Part shown: in pieces, positions 1-9,141 of the stretch | Layout: the number at the start of each line of letters is the position of its first letter | Position numbering within the stretch: position 1 is the stretch's first letter | Assembly: GCF_007993795.1 (NCBI RefSeq) | Contig: NZ_CP042476.1 | Coordinates: 558,001-622,000, forward strand | DNA: 64,000 nucleotides | Source of the DNA: Antarcticibacterium arcticum | GTDB taxonomy: Bacteria; Bacteroidota; Bacteroidia; Flavobacteriales; Flavobacteriaceae | Direction: 5' to 3' | Made by a program: the position numbers and the translations under genes | The notes under the pieces: generated by a model | What the model saw: the letters and a program-made list of their open reading frames with translations, nothing else | Database searches by the model: none | What the model was told of the DNA's origin: nothing

Positions 1-88
1 CCGGATATAAAGTGGAAGAATAAGCATAAAGCGCTCCAAAGATCAATATTCCCAATGTGGGAAAGATCTCCAGAAACCGGGTATACAT
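1..88 (-). CDS. N-terminus of a putative membrane protein (partial)
   Basis: An open minus-strand frame begins at an ATG at 86-88 and runs off the left edge of the window. The 29 visible residues (starting MYTRFLEIFPTLG) contain a hydrophobic stretch (GILIFGALYAYSS) that looks like a first membrane helix. An A-rich AAAAAG precedes the ATG. The family cannot be recognised from so little sequence, and a chance frame is possible, although no stop interrupts it. Confidence 0.4.
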   Translation of the reverse strand, partial: MYTRFLEIFPTLGILIFGALYAYSSTLYP

Positions 89-254
89 CTTTTTATAGCT
101 CAAATTAAAATTGTAATATGACTTTTTAAATATAGATTTAATTTAAAAGCGGTGGAAGTCACGGTCAAATTTTTTTGTCATCTCCTCAATCTCTTCTACC
201 TTTTTTTCGCAATGATGAAACAGGCTTAGGAATTCGGCATTTTTTGATTTATCC

Positions 255-283
255 AAAAAAAAAAGCAGGGCGTAAGCCCTGCC
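255..283 (-). terminator. Rho-independent terminator of the 306-953 lipoprotein gene
   Basis: Read on the minus strand, a perfect 7-bp stem GCAGGGC/GCCCTGC with a four-base loop is followed directly by a run of ten T. It lies 22 bases past the stop of the lipoprotein gene and so is its expected terminator. Confidence 0.9.
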
Positions 284-305
284 AGTTTTATATGAAATTT
301 TAATT

Positions 306-953
306 TTAGTAGTTACACTGCACATTGCAGGTACGCGCACTCGCAAACCACAACACTTCTTTTTGTATGGTTACTGAAGATTTTCCACCGGCTCTTGTAC
401 AAGCATCAACAGCATTTTGACAATCAGCACTTAAAGTGTTAGCGGACATTTCGATCATAGACCCAAGAACGTTTGCTGAAATGGAAACACAAGGCCATTC
501 ATGACATTTTTGATCCTGAGTTGTGAATGCCTCCCCGAATTTGTAGGTTACAGATTTATAAATTTTTCCTGTGCTAAGTTCCACATCAAATTTAAGCAGG
601 CCTTTTTTAACCTCTTCAAAATGGTAAAACCTAATGAATTCATCAGTTTCAGGATTGGTAATTACCAATTCTTCTCCTGCATGTTTGGAGATCCCTCCGG
701 AAGCTTTATAGTTGATTCCGTTGGTGAAAACAAAATCATAAGCTCTTTCCTCATTGTTAAATCTAACGGTTTCACCTGAATTTTTAAAAACATAGGTAGT
801 TGACTCGATTTCTAAAAAGCCATTATTATCAAGTGCAAGTTCCTGGTCAAGAGCACTAAGATCTAGTGTCTCTTCAGTATCGCTGGAGCAGGATTGCAGA
901 CCAATAGATAGGAATAAGATTGCAGTGATTAATTTAAAAGTAGGTTTTTTCAT
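306..953 (-). CDS. Hypothetical lipoprotein with a cysteine-rich C-terminus
   Basis: 215 residues. The N-terminus is a lipoprotein signal: a basic start, a hydrophobic core (LITAILFLSIG), then LQSC, whose cysteine (about residue 22) would be lipidated. The mature part is acidic at first and then rich in beta-type sequence. The last third carries further cysteines (KCHEWPC, ADCQ, DACTRAGG, RTCNVQCNY), which suggests disulfides in a periplasmic or surface protein. I do not recognise the family. It is a single-gene unit with its own terminator and a gap of about 310 bases upstream. The real start is the ATG at 953, because it places the signal peptide correctly. Confidence 0.75.
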   Translation of the reverse strand: MKKPTFKLITAILFLSIGLQSCSSDTEETLDLSALDQELALDNNGFLEIESTTYVFKNSGETVRFNNEERAYDFVFTNGINYKASGGISKHAGEELVITNPETDEFIRFYHFEEVKKGLLKFDVELSTGKIYKSVTYKFGEAFTTQDQKCHEWPCVSISANVLGSMIEMSANTLSADCQNAVDACTRAGGKSSVTIQKEVLWFASARTCNVQCNY

Positions 954-1266
954 TGTTTGATTGATTTAGGTTAGTTTGGGGTTTTAAAAAATATAGAAAA
1001 ATTTATTACCGGCTAAATGGCTGGCATTAAATAAATTCAGGATGTAAATTTATTAAAAATTTGTTAACCAAATGTAATAAATGTAATGTTTTATCGGAAA
1101 AATGTGTATTTAAACGAGTATTTCTGTAGAAATTCTTCGGAAGAAATTTTCTCTTAACGCTATTTTGTTTAATTTTTAAACGTGGAAGGGGATTTTAAGC
1201 TCCTAATTTTCCGGATATCTAGTTGCTTATGTTTTTTTAATTCGTGGATATTCAGCAATAAAAAAA
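954..1266. other. AT-rich intergenic region
   Basis: There is no convincing reading frame on either strand. It holds the promoter region of the lipoprotein gene and the 3' flank of the ybbP-like gene. A TTTGTTAAC half-site near 1060 resembles the TTTTGTTAAACA motif seen elsewhere in the window. I see no clear terminator. Confidence 0.5.
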
Positions 1267-3819
1267 TTATTTTCCTTCTTTTCTTAATACTTCCAGGGGT
1301 GGGCTTTTGATAACACTTATGCTGTTACTCAATCCTATTAACATTACCAGAAGACTAATTGCCGGAAATAAAATAAGGAATGGATACAACGAGGGAATAA
1401 ACGGGGAATCAAAAACCTGCCACGCGAGAAGCTGGCTGCTAAATAGTGACAGTAAAATTCCCGAAAGCGCCCCCAGGACTCCCAGGTACATATATTCCAG
1501 GGCAAGGATCTTGAGGATTTGATTGCTCTTCGCACCTAAGGTTCGCAGTAACACACTTTCTTTAATACGCTGAAATTTACTGGTACGTACCGCACCCAAC
1601 AGTACAATGATGCCGGTAAGTATACTGAAAAATGCCATAAAATTAATAAGCCAGGAGATCTTGTTAAGCAGGCCCTCTATTACCGTGATCACCTGCCTAA
1701 GGTCAATAATAGTTACATTGGGAAAATCCCGTACCAGGTCCTGCTGCAGGGATGCTGAGGCCTCTTCGTTTGAAATTTTGGTAGTGAGGACCCTGAACTG
1801 GGGAGCATCCTCCAGCACCCCCACCGGGAAAATTATGGAGAAGTTGAGTTGCATGCGGCTCCAGTCTACTGTTCTAATACTACCCACAACGGTATTAAGT
1901 AAAACGCCCTGCACATTAAAGCTTAGTTTATCACCTACGCCCACCTTTGCATCATCAGCAAAATTATCGCTTATGGAAATGGGGATGACCTCTGTTCCCT
2001 GGGCTGTGGGAATCCAGTTCCCGTCCTGTAAGGCTTCAGAAGCGATAAGGGAATCGCGGTAAGTAACCCTAAATTCATGGTTCAGGATCCAGCGGTTCAC
2101 ATTTGCCGTGGTGTCTTCCCTGATGGAATTTACAGAGCGCCCGTTGATACTATGTACCCGCATGGTAACTATGGGAATATCATCTATTAGCCTAAGGTCC
2201 TTTTGCATTATGGTATTTGAGATGGAATCTCTTTGGCCGGTTTGAACATCAAGAAGGATCATATTAGGACTACTTACATTTGATTCCAAAGACGCCTGAG
2301 CCAGCAGAATATCCTTTGTAAAATATAAGGTACTTATAAGAAAAGTTCCTACCCCAATTGCAAGTATTAGGGTAAGGGTCTGGTTTTGGGGCCTGAAAAG
2401 ATTGAGAAGGCTTTGTCTCGCAGGAAATCCCCAGGATGAAGGAAAAAATTTTCTTATAGCATTCATAAAGAGTTTTGCAACCCCGGCCAAAATGGAGAAA
2501 GTTATAATTATTCCGGCAACAAAGGCCAGCGAATACCTCCAGTCCCTTAATAACCAGTATGAAAACAGGAGAATAAAACAAAAAATTCCAAACAATACCA
2601 ATAATCCGGCTTTGCCCGATTTTGATTTGGTTTCATCCTGGATTCGCAGGGCCTGCAGTGGGGAAATATATAAGGTTCCCATTAATGGATAAAGCGCAAA
2701 AAGCACCGACATAAAAATTCCCAGGAGTAATCCCATCACAATTACCTGCGGGGAAAAGGTCATAGTAACATCTACCGGTAACAGGTCTCCTAATAATAGC
2801 GGGAATAACTGTTGAAGGAACAGCCCTGCAACGGTTCCAATAATACCACCCAATAACCCCATAACCCCAATTTGGATAAGGTAAATCAGGAAGGTTTGCC
2901 GTTTGGTAGCTCCAATACATTTGAGTACCGCTACGGCCCGCAGTTTTCCTTTTATATAAATATTAATGGCACTGGCAATTCCTACACAGCCCAGCAAAAG
3001 GGCTATAAAAGCTACAAGATTAAGGAACTTGCCAAAATTATCATATCTGCGGCCCAGTCTTTCACTGGTAGAAGTATGAGTATCAAGATCTGCTTCCAGG
3101 TTATCAAGTACATTAGAAAGATCATTATCAAGCTGTTCCATATTCATTCCGGGAGCAGCAAAATAAAATTCATAATTAACCCTGCTTCCGGTTTGCACAA
3201 GACCGGTTTGTTCTATTAATTTATAAGGAATAAGTACCGGTGGCGCCACCGAACTAAATATCGAGGTGCTTCCCGGCACAGCATGTAATGAAGCCAGGAC
3301 AGGAAGGCTTATGTTGCCAATTTTTATACTATCTCCCGGTTTAATGCCTAATTGAAGCATTACAGTAGCATCTACCAAAGCAGCGTTTTGGGTATGATAA
3401 AGGTCTCCGGCATTTTCGGGTTCTGTTTCCAACTCCCCGTAAAAAGGAAAACCCGGTTCAATTCCACGAACCTGCACCAGTTTGGTGGCATTGGTGCCGG
3501 TAAAAGCTGCCATAGACACAAAACCTATTTCCCTGGCATCTGCACCCCCCAGAGAATCAATTATTCCAAGCACCTTTTCGTTGGGCTCTTTGTTGCTGTC
3601 TATCTTAAAATCGGCACCCATCAGGGATTTGGACTGCAGTGAAATATTGTTTTTTAAATTTTCGCCAAAGGATTGAATGGAAACCACCGCAGCAATTCCC
3701 AAAACAATAGAGGCCATAAAAAGAGATAGTTTCCTGCCGCTTGCTTTTCCATCCCGCCAGGCCATTTTTAAGATCCAGCCAAACCGGGGCTTTGAGAAGT
3801 TGTTAGTGTTATTTTCCAT
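1267..3819 (-). CDS. ybbP: FtsX-type ABC transporter permease, YbbP family
   Basis: 850 residues, the usual size for YbbP (COG3127). There is a first membrane helix near residues 30-55, a large extracytoplasmic MacB-like domain, three helices around residues 265-390, a further pair near 400-450, a second periplasmic domain, and three C-terminal helices. This duplicated FtsX arrangement is typical of the family. Such permeases generally couple ATP hydrolysis to periplasmic events or lipid/lipoprotein extraction and not to classical uptake. The ATPase partner lies immediately upstream, and its stop overlaps this start by one base (TAATG), so the two are translationally coupled. The tesA-like hydrolase is divergent next door. 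The same three-gene neighbourhood is known in E. coli. The substrate is unknown. Confidence 0.88.
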   Translation of the reverse strand: MENNTNNFSKPRFGWILKMAWRDGKASGRKLSLFMASIVLGIAAVVSIQSFGENLKNNISLQSKSLMGADFKIDSNKEPNEKVLGIIDSLGGADAREIGFVSMAAFTGTNATKLVQVRGIEPGFPFYGELETEPENAGDLYHTQNAALVDATVMLQLGIKPGDSIKIGNISLPVLASLHAVPGSTSIFSSVAPPVLIPYKLIEQTGLVQTGSRVNYEFYFAAPGMNMEQLDNDLSNVLDNLEADLDTHTSTSERLGRRYDNFGKFLNLVAFIALLLGCVGIASAINIYIKGKLRAVAVLKCIGATKRQTFLIYLIQIGVMGLLGGIIGTVAGLFLQQLFPLLLGDLLPVDVTMTFSPQVIVMGLLLGIFMSVLFALYPLMGTLYISPLQALRIQDETKSKSGKAGLLVLFGIFCFILLFSYWLLRDWRYSLAFVAGIIITFSILAGVAKLFMNAIRKFFPSSWGFPARQSLLNLFRPQNQTLTLILAIGVGTFLISTLYFTKDILLAQASLESNVSSPNMILLDVQTGQRDSISNTIMQKDLRLIDDIPIVTMRVHSINGRSVNSIREDTTANVNRWILNHEFRVTYRDSLIASEALQDGNWIPTAQGTEVIPISISDNFADDAKVGVGDKLSFNVQGVLLNTVVGSIRTVDWSRMQLNFSIIFPVGVLEDAPQFRVLTTKISNEEASASLQQDLVRDFPNVTIIDLRQVITVIEGLLNKISWLINFMAFFSILTGIIVLLGAVRTSKFQRIKESVLLRTLGAKSNQILKILALEYMYLGVLGALSGILLSLFSSQLLAWQVFDSPFIPSLYPFLILFPAISLLVMLIGLSNSISVIKSPPLEVLRKEGK

Positions 3820-4505
3820 TATACTGCGGGAGTTGAATTCTCAAGGATCCTGCCCCCCTTTAACCGAAGGATCTTCTGAGTTTTTTGTGCCAGTTCCAGG
3901 TCATGGGTTACTATTACCAGCGTGGTGCCATGCTCCTTATTAAGCTCAAAAAGGAGTTCGATCACTTTTTCGCCCGTTTCAGCATCAAGGTTACCAGTGG
4001 GTTCATCGGCAAAAAGTATAGATGGACGGTTGGAAAAGGCCCTTGCCACAGCAACGCGTTGTTGCTCGCCCCCGGATAGCTGAGAGGGATAATGGTCAAA
4101 CCGGTCTCCCAGTCCCACCTTTTCAAGTAATTTCCTGCTTATTTGTAACGCATTCTTTGCGCCCTGCAATTCCAATGGAACTGCTACATTTTCAAGGGCG
4201 GTAAGTGTAGGAAGCAATTGAAAGTCCTGAAATACAAAACCAATATTTCTATTGCGCAACACAGCCCGTTCATCTTCAGTGAGGCTACTTAGATTTGTGC
4301 CACACAACTCAATTTTTCCACCATCAGGCCTGTCGAGGCCAGCACACAAACCAAGCAAGGTGGTTTTCCCGCTTCCGGAAGGGCCTACAATGGCGAAGGT
4401 TTCCCTTTCTTCTATATCAAAACTTATATCGTGAAGGACCGTAAGTTTTTTCGATCCGCTGGAATAGGTTTTCTCCAGGTGATGAACGTTTAATATCTTT
4501 GCCAT
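3819..4505 (-). CDS. ybbA: ABC transporter ATP-binding protein, YbbA/LolD type
   Basis: 228 residues, a complete ABC ATPase. The Walker A is GPSGSGKTT (about residues 40-48), the Q-loop lies in FVFQDFQLL, the signature is LSGGEQQR, the Walker B is ILFADEPTG followed by NLD, and the switch histidine is in VTHD. The LolD/MacB-like form (YSSGSKKLTVLHDIS at the start) matches the family that partners FtsX-type permeases. It is first in a two-gene operon with the YbbP-like permease and overlaps it by one base. Its start is 60 bases from the divergent tesA-like start, so the two transcripts probably share a promoter region. Confidence 0.92.
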   Translation of the reverse strand: MAKILNVHHLEKTYSSGSKKLTVLHDISFDIEERETFAIVGPSGSGKTTLLGLCAGLDRPDGGKIELCGTNLSSLTEDERAVLRNRNIGFVFQDFQLLPTLTALENVAVPLELQGAKNALQISRKLLEKVGLGDRFDHYPSQLSGGEQQRVAVARAFSNRPSILFADEPTGNLDAETGEKVIELLFELNKEHGTTLVIVTHDLELAQKTQKILRLKGGRILENSTPAV

Positions 4506-4565
4506 CTTTGTTGTATATTATCTTTCTTCAAAATAAAGAAATGTATTTGATTTAACCCCGGTGCT

Positions 4566-5252
4566 ATGAGAAACTTGTTAGGATTTTATGTTTTGTTGGG
4601 CTTTTTATTATTTGTTTCCTGTGGGGAAAAGGCCAAAAAGGATGAGGGGCCCCGCCCGCAACAAACCAATGAAACTCTTTATTCCAAAGTGGAGCAGAGA
4701 GGGGTGATCCTTTTCTTTGGTACAAGTTTAACGGCAGGAATGGGGCTGGATAGTGAAGAGGCTTTCCCGGCAGTAATTCAGCAAAAAATCGATTCCCTGG
4801 ATCTTGGATATGAAGTTGTTAATGCGGGGCTTAGTGGTGAAACGAGCGCTGCGGGGAAGAACCGTATAGGTTGGGTTCTCAAACAAAAAGTTGATGTTTT
4901 TGTGCTTGAAATAGGAGCAAATGATGGTCTTAGGGGAGTTCCTATTGAAGAGACCCGAAAAAATTTACAGGCTATCATTGATACCGTGAGGGCAAAAGGT
5001 CCTGATACCGAAATAATTCTCGCGGGAATGCAAATCCCTCCAAATATGGGTCAGGCGTACGCAACAGAATTCCGGGAATTGTTTCCCTCCCTTGCACAGG
5101 AAAATGACCTGTATCTTATTTCTTTTCTATTGGAAGATGTAGGCGGTAACCCAAAATTGAATCAACAGGACGGGATACATCCTACTGCTGAAGGTCAAAA
5201 AATACTGGCAAGGAATGTATGGGAAGTATTATATCCTGTAATTAGTAAATAA
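4566..5252 (+). CDS. tesA: SGNH/GDSL-family lipase-esterase (TesA-like arylesterase), lipoprotein
   Basis: 228 residues with a lipoprotein signal (LLFVSC, cysteine near residue 19). The SGNH blocks are visible: block I as FFGTSLTAGMGL (nucleophile serine in GTSL), block II glycine in AGLSGETSA, block III asparagine in GANDGLRG, and block V as DGIHPTAEGQ with the catalytic Asp and His. This matches the TesA / lysophospholipase L1 family, which hydrolyses acyl esters and thioesters in the periplasm. Its position, divergent from ybbA-ybbP, is a conserved association, suggesting that the ABC complex and the hydrolase act on a common lipid-like product. The lipid anchor differs from the soluble periplasmic E. 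coli enzyme. Confidence 0.9.
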   Translation: MRNLLGFYVLLGFLLFVSCGEKAKKDEGPRPQQTNETLYSKVEQRGVILFFGTSLTAGMGLDSEEAFPAVIQQKIDSLDLGYEVVNAGLSGETSAAGKNRIGWVLKQKVDVFVLEIGANDGLRGVPIEETRKNLQAIIDTVRAKGPDTEIILAGMQIPPNMGQAYATEFRELFPSLAQENDLYLISFLLEDVGGNPKLNQQDGIHPTAEGQKILARNVWEVLYPVISK

Positions 5253-5257
5253 AAATA

Positions 5258-6685
5258 TTATGTAGGTTTTTTATCAAAACCTGTACGGGTCATATCACCC
5301 CAACCTTTATTTCCACTCAATTTTTCCCAATTTCCCTTGAGCGCAGCATACACTGTAAAAGGATGAAAAATGAGAGGTTCCAACAGGGCCACAAGTGTAA
5401 GCTTTTTCAGGTCGGCTATGGTTTCATATCTTTTGAAAGTAGACTCTTCGGTATACAAAGCCATCATAGAAAACATCACTGCAAAAAGATACACAAGCAA
5501 TAGGAAAAGCAGGAAAAATTTCCAGCTTATAATCCCAAATGCCACAAGAACGATAGTAATTAAAATTCCGGTTACCTCAATAATTGGGGCGTAATATTCG
5601 GCAAAAAGCCAATAGGGATAACTTAATAGCCCCAGGGTTTTATATTTTGGATTAAACATCATTTTCCTGTGGGTCCAAAGGGTTTCTATGGTACCACGCA
5701 TCCAGCGACTGCGCTGTTTTCCAAGGATTTTATAACTCTCCGGTGCCTCGGTCCAGCATAAGGGGTCCGGAATATATTGTACTACATAAGATTCTTTACG
5801 GTCTATCATATGCCTTCTCATTCTAACTATGAGTTCCATATCCTCACCCACCGTATTTGTATCGTAGCCGCCGCTTTTTATGGCTATTTCCCTGTCAAAC
5901 ATACCAAATGCACCGCTTATAATAAGTAATCCATCGAGTTTACTCCACGCCATCCTCCCAAGGATAAATGCCCGCAGGTATTCTATAACCTGTATGCGGG
6001 CCAGAAAATTATCGGGTGCTTTGACTTCTATCAATTTTCCCGATTTAATTATACAGGAATTAGCAATTCTTACCACTCCACCGGTGGCGATAACCTTTTT
6101 ATCTGATTGCTCTAAATAGGGTTTTGCAAGTTTTAGCAGGACATCCTTATCCATTATACAATCCACATCTATGCATACCACATATGGATTTTTAGAAAGG
6201 TTCATTCCGGTATTAAGGGCATCGGCCTTGCCGCCGTTAAATTTATCTACTACAATTAATTTAGAAAATGCAGGATTTGAAGAAACATATATAGCCTTTA
6301 CTTCTTTGGTGGGTATCTCAGGCAGGTATTGCATTCCGGAACTTACTAGTTCAAAAGCCTTTATAAGAACGGGAATAGAATCATCTTTACTCCCGTCATT
6401 CACCACGATCACATCAAAATTGTTGTAATTAATTGCCAGGAGGGAACGTACATTTTCCTGTATGGTTTTACCTTCATTATATGCAGGGGCAATTAGCGAA
6501 ACCCGGGGTGCACTTTCCAGGGAGAGCAGCGCATTGTAATTTACAAACCTGTTTTTTTTTAGGTAGGCTTTTAATGAAACGCCGGAGATAATGGCCAGAA
6601 TTATATAAGAGATCATTACAAAGACTGCAAAGAAAATGATGAGATAATTAAATATCTGGATAAAAATATCAATTGAGTTCGCCAT
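5258..6685 (-). CDS. Membrane glycosyltransferase family 2 (processive polysaccharide synthase-like)
   Basis: 475 residues. One membrane helix at about residues 12-36 is followed by a cytosolic GT-A domain: NDGSKDD with Asp97, a DVD motif at 173-175, GED at 280-282 and QRSRW at 324-328. These are the D, DxD, ED, Q(Q/R)xRW residues of processive beta-glycan synthases such as PgaC/IcaA and BcsA. About three further helices follow (residues 355-425). There is no PilZ domain. It is last in a five-gene operon, 7 bases after the helical-repeat gene, so it probably polymerises an exported polysaccharide. The sugar cannot be told. No deacetylase or separate porin gene is present beyond the YaiO-like protein. 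Confidence 0.9.
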   Translation of the reverse strand: MANSIDIFIQIFNYLIIFFAVFVMISYIILAIISGVSLKAYLKKNRFVNYNALLSLESAPRVSLIAPAYNEGKTIQENVRSLLAINYNNFDVIVVNDGSKDDSIPVLIKAFELVSSGMQYLPEIPTKEVKAIYVSSNPAFSKLIVVDKFNGGKADALNTGMNLSKNPYVVCIDVDCIMDKDVLLKLAKPYLEQSDKKVIATGGVVRIANSCIIKSGKLIEVKAPDNFLARIQVIEYLRAFILGRMAWSKLDGLLIISGAFGMFDREIAIKSGGYDTNTVGEDMELIVRMRRHMIDRKESYVVQYIPDPLCWTEAPESYKILGKQRSRWMRGTIETLWTHRKMMFNPKYKTLGLLSYPYWLFAEYYAPIIEVTGILITIVLVAFGIISWKFFLLFLLLVYLFAVMFSMMALYTEESTFKRYETIADLKKLTLVALLEPLIFHPFTVYAALKGNWEKLSGNKGWGDMTRTGFDKKPT

Positions 6686-6692
6686 ATCCGTA

Positions 6693-7523
6693 TTAATGTA
6701 TTTGTTCCAGTTTTTTTAATCCTACATTTATTTCCTGTTTGAGCCGCGAATTAGTGGTATGTTGATGAAAGGAAAATAAGGCATCATAATGTACCACCAA
6801 TTTATAATGGGTTATAAGCCGAATAGTTAGTAACGCAAGCGATTCATTCTTACTGTCCAATAATTCGTGCAGGTCTGGGGGAGCGGGAATGTTGAATTTT
6901 TTAACCATATACAGGATATTGCTTTGTATCCAGTCATTCAAATAAATAGAAGATTTCCTGAACTTAAATAATTCCTGAAGGCCTTGCAATTTAATCATTC
7001 CAAGCAAAGCTTCGGTTTGTACTAGACTGTTTCTATGGTCTTTTAAATATTGAATCTTTTGATATGCCTTTACATAATTCATCCCCGAGAGATCCCTGAT
7101 ACCTTCTACTACAAATTTCCATTTTTCTGAATTTAATTTCTCCATTGAGTATTGCGCGAGTCCCGATTCCGAATAAAATTGCTCCAGCCGGGTGCTGTAA
7201 TTTCCGCTGTAATTATTGTGAAGGGAAATAATAGACTTTATAGCCACCCTCTTATAAAGCGGATTATTGATATGATTATTAAAACTTTCAGATTTAAGAA
7301 TGCTTTCAATTTCTTTATTTGAAAAAAGAAACGAGAATAGGATCTCATCTATATTATCCTGGTATAATTTCTTTTGTCTCCGCTTTTTTATTCTCCTCAC
7401 CTTTTTGAATAAAGTCATACTAAAGAATAGCAAAGCGGTGAGAAAAATCAAAAATATTACCAGCAAAAGCACCTGTTCTGTATGTAGCTGTTTTTCAATT
7501 AAGTTTTCAACTAAAAGTATCAT
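6693..7523 (-). CDS. Membrane-anchored helical (HEAT-like) repeat protein
   Basis: 276 residues. A short N-terminus is followed by one strong membrane helix (about residues 17-39) and then a very basic stretch (KKVRRIKKRRQKK). By the positive-inside rule this places the long C-terminal part in the cytosol. That part is all-helical with repeating paired helices (for example RDLSGMNYVKAYQKIQYL and SLALLTIRLITHYKLV), resembling HEAT/ARM scaffolds. Its start overlaps the YaiO gene stop by one base (TAATG), and the glycosyltransferase follows 7 bases later. Inference: an inner-membrane adaptor of the glycosyltransferase. HEAT assignment is by appearance and needs a profile search. Confidence 0.75.
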   Translation of the reverse strand: MILLVENLIEKQLHTEQVLLLVIFLIFLTALLFFSMTLFKKVRRIKKRRQKKLYQDNIDEILFSFLFSNKEIESILKSESFNNHINNPLYKRVAIKSIISLHNNYSGNYSTRLEQFYSESGLAQYSMEKLNSEKWKFVVEGIRDLSGMNYVKAYQKIQYLKDHRNSLVQTEALLGMIKLQGLQELFKFRKSSIYLNDWIQSNILYMVKKFNIPAPPDLHELLDSKNESLALLTIRLITHYKLVVHYDALFSFHQHTTNSRLKQEINVGLKKLEQIH

Positions 7524-8749
7524 TAAAATCGGGTGCTAAGATTTAACTGGGTATTAAAACGGTTTCTGAAATTTGCAGGGGTAAATTCCTCTCTTTCGTA
7601 CATGAGGATAGGCTGAACAAAAAAGTTGTCGGCGATCCTGAATCTCAGGTTTATACCTGCGCGATAGGAATTCATTCTTAAAAGATCATTGGTTACAATA
7701 AAATAATAGGGGATCCCGCCATACTGCAGGTCCAATTGCACATAGGCCTCCCTCGAGTCAAAAGATCTTCGGAATTTAAGAGCATGAGATACAAACCAAT
7801 TGTTGTTTTCTGAAATTAAAAATGGCCTGTACCCCAACTGGTAATCTCCTAATACTGCCGATACACTTCCTGTGAACATAAGTACCTCTGCGGCAGAAAA
7901 TTTTAAATACCGCGCACCTGCAGAGCTGCTTAATTTTTTGAAATTATAATAATATTCCCCTCCCATTCTCAATCCGGGAAAAACACTGTTATTATCAGAA
8001 AATCCAAGATTAAGATATAGGTAGGAATTTTTTGAAATTTTGGGATAGGCGTCCACTTCTCCCTGTACTGCCGAATTTCCAAACGTATGCCCGTAATTCA
8101 CCCTTAAAGAATAGGGAATTTTAATTCCTTTTCTCGCATATTCCAGATGGGCGAGATGCCAGGGGGAGGCCCCCGGATTGCTGAAGGAAGTGTTTAAATA
8201 TCCAATTGTAATAAGATTTTTCTGCCTTCCTAACAATTCAGTGCGTAGGTATGAGGCACTTTTAAATAGTTCAGAATTCAGGGATACCTGCGATAAGACC
8301 TCAATTGCCGCTGCACTATCGCCGGTTCTTTCCATCGCCAGTGCCTGATAGAGCAAATACTGGTCTCCCTGCGACGGAAAAATTTCCAAAGCAGTTTTTG
8401 AAAGATTAAGCAGTTTTTCATAATCCTGGGATGCGAGAAATATTTGTAACTGCAGGTCCACGGGCTCCTGCTTTAATTTTTCAGCAGCAAATAAAGGGGT
8501 GAGCTCATTAGTTGCCTTTTCATAATCCTTGTTCCAAAAATTCAATCGGGCCAGGTAAAGACGGAAATCGTCATTTTCCGGATAGGCGGCAACCAGGATT
8601 TCCATTTGAGCTATCGCCGTGTCAAAATCATTCTGCCGTGCCAATTCCCGAACATTCTCAAAACTTGTTTCGGGATTGGTTTGGGAAACAGCGGGAAAAC
8701 AGCTGGTTAAACATATAAAGACTATACAAAAGCGGTAGAATAGGATCAT
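7523..8749 (-). CDS. YaiO-family outer-membrane protein with N-terminal TPR region
   Basis: 408 residues. The signal peptide ends near SCFPAVSQ (about residue 22). Residues 25-175 are TPR-like helices (ARQNDFDTAIAQMEILVAAY, then ATNELTPLF and YEKLLNLSKTAL). From about residue 180 the sequence alternates aromatic and polar residues in strands (GYLNTSFSNPG, LRVNYGHTFGN) and ends in a terminal Phe (LSTRF), as outer-membrane barrels do. TPR plus barrel is the architecture of the PgaA/YaiO group, which export or accompany glycans. In E. coli yaiO lies beside a family-2 glycosyltransferase gene, as here. It sits 8 bases after the response regulator gene and overlaps the helical-repeat gene. It is the likely outer-membrane component of this locus. 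Confidence 0.85.
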   Translation of the reverse strand: MILFYRFCIVFICLTSCFPAVSQTNPETSFENVRELARQNDFDTAIAQMEILVAAYPENDDFRLYLARLNFWNKDYEKATNELTPLFAAEKLKQEPVDLQLQIFLASQDYEKLLNLSKTALEIFPSQGDQYLLYQALAMERTGDSAAAIEVLSQVSLNSELFKSASYLRTELLGRQKNLITIGYLNTSFSNPGASPWHLAHLEYARKGIKIPYSLRVNYGHTFGNSAVQGEVDAYPKISKNSYLYLNLGFSDNNSVFPGLRMGGEYYYNFKKLSSSAGARYLKFSAAEVLMFTGSVSAVLGDYQLGYRPFLISENNNWFVSHALKFRRSFDSREAYVQLDLQYGGIPYYFIVTNDLLRMNSYRAGINLRFRIADNFFVQPILMYEREEFTPANFRNRFNTQLNLSTRF

Positions 8750-8757
8750 TTTTAAAT

Positions 8758-9120
8758 TTATCTCTTTAATTTTTCAATCCTTTTTAAAAGCACATTTGGA
8801 CTAAAGGGTTTGGAAATAAACTCATCGGCCCCCAGGTCAAATACCTCAATTTCTGTAGATTCTACCCCAGAGGAGGTGAGAACCATAATAGGAAGATGTG
8901 CATCTGCAATTTGACGGGTGGTATGTATTACCTGCTGCCCTCCTGCAAAGGGAAGGTTAAGGTCTGTGATCACAAGGTCCAGGTCCCTGACATGGGTTTC
9001 AATATAGGAAATGGCATCCAGGCCATTGTTAAAAGGAATTACAATATGGGTATTTGACCTTAAAAAGAACGTGAGAGATTTTAATAACATTTCATCATCT
9101 TCAACCAGTAGAATATTCAT
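8758..9120 (-). CDS. Single-domain response regulator
   Basis: 120 residues forming only a receiver domain: acidic pair EDDE at residues 7-10, phospho-acceptor Asp in VITDLNLP (about residue 54), Thr/Ser in VLTSSG and Lys in ISKPFSP. There is no output domain, so it must act by binding a partner, possibly the helical-repeat protein or the glycosyltransferase of the same operon. It lies 21 bases after the hybrid kinase gene and 8 bases before the YaiO gene. That spacing makes transcriptional uncoupling unlikely. Confidence 0.92.
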   Translation of the reverse strand: MNILLVEDDEMLLKSLTFFLRSNTHIVIPFNNGLDAISYIETHVRDLDLVITDLNLPFAGGQQVIHTTRQIADAHLPIMVLTSSGVESTEIEVFDLGADEFISKPFSPNVLLKRIEKLKR

Positions 9121-9141
9121 AAGTAGGGGCTTAAATAATTT

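Noticed and set aside
143..346. 67-codon minus-strand frame
   Set aside because: It crosses the terminator of the lipoprotein gene and starts inside that gene; the T run is merely read as Phe codons.
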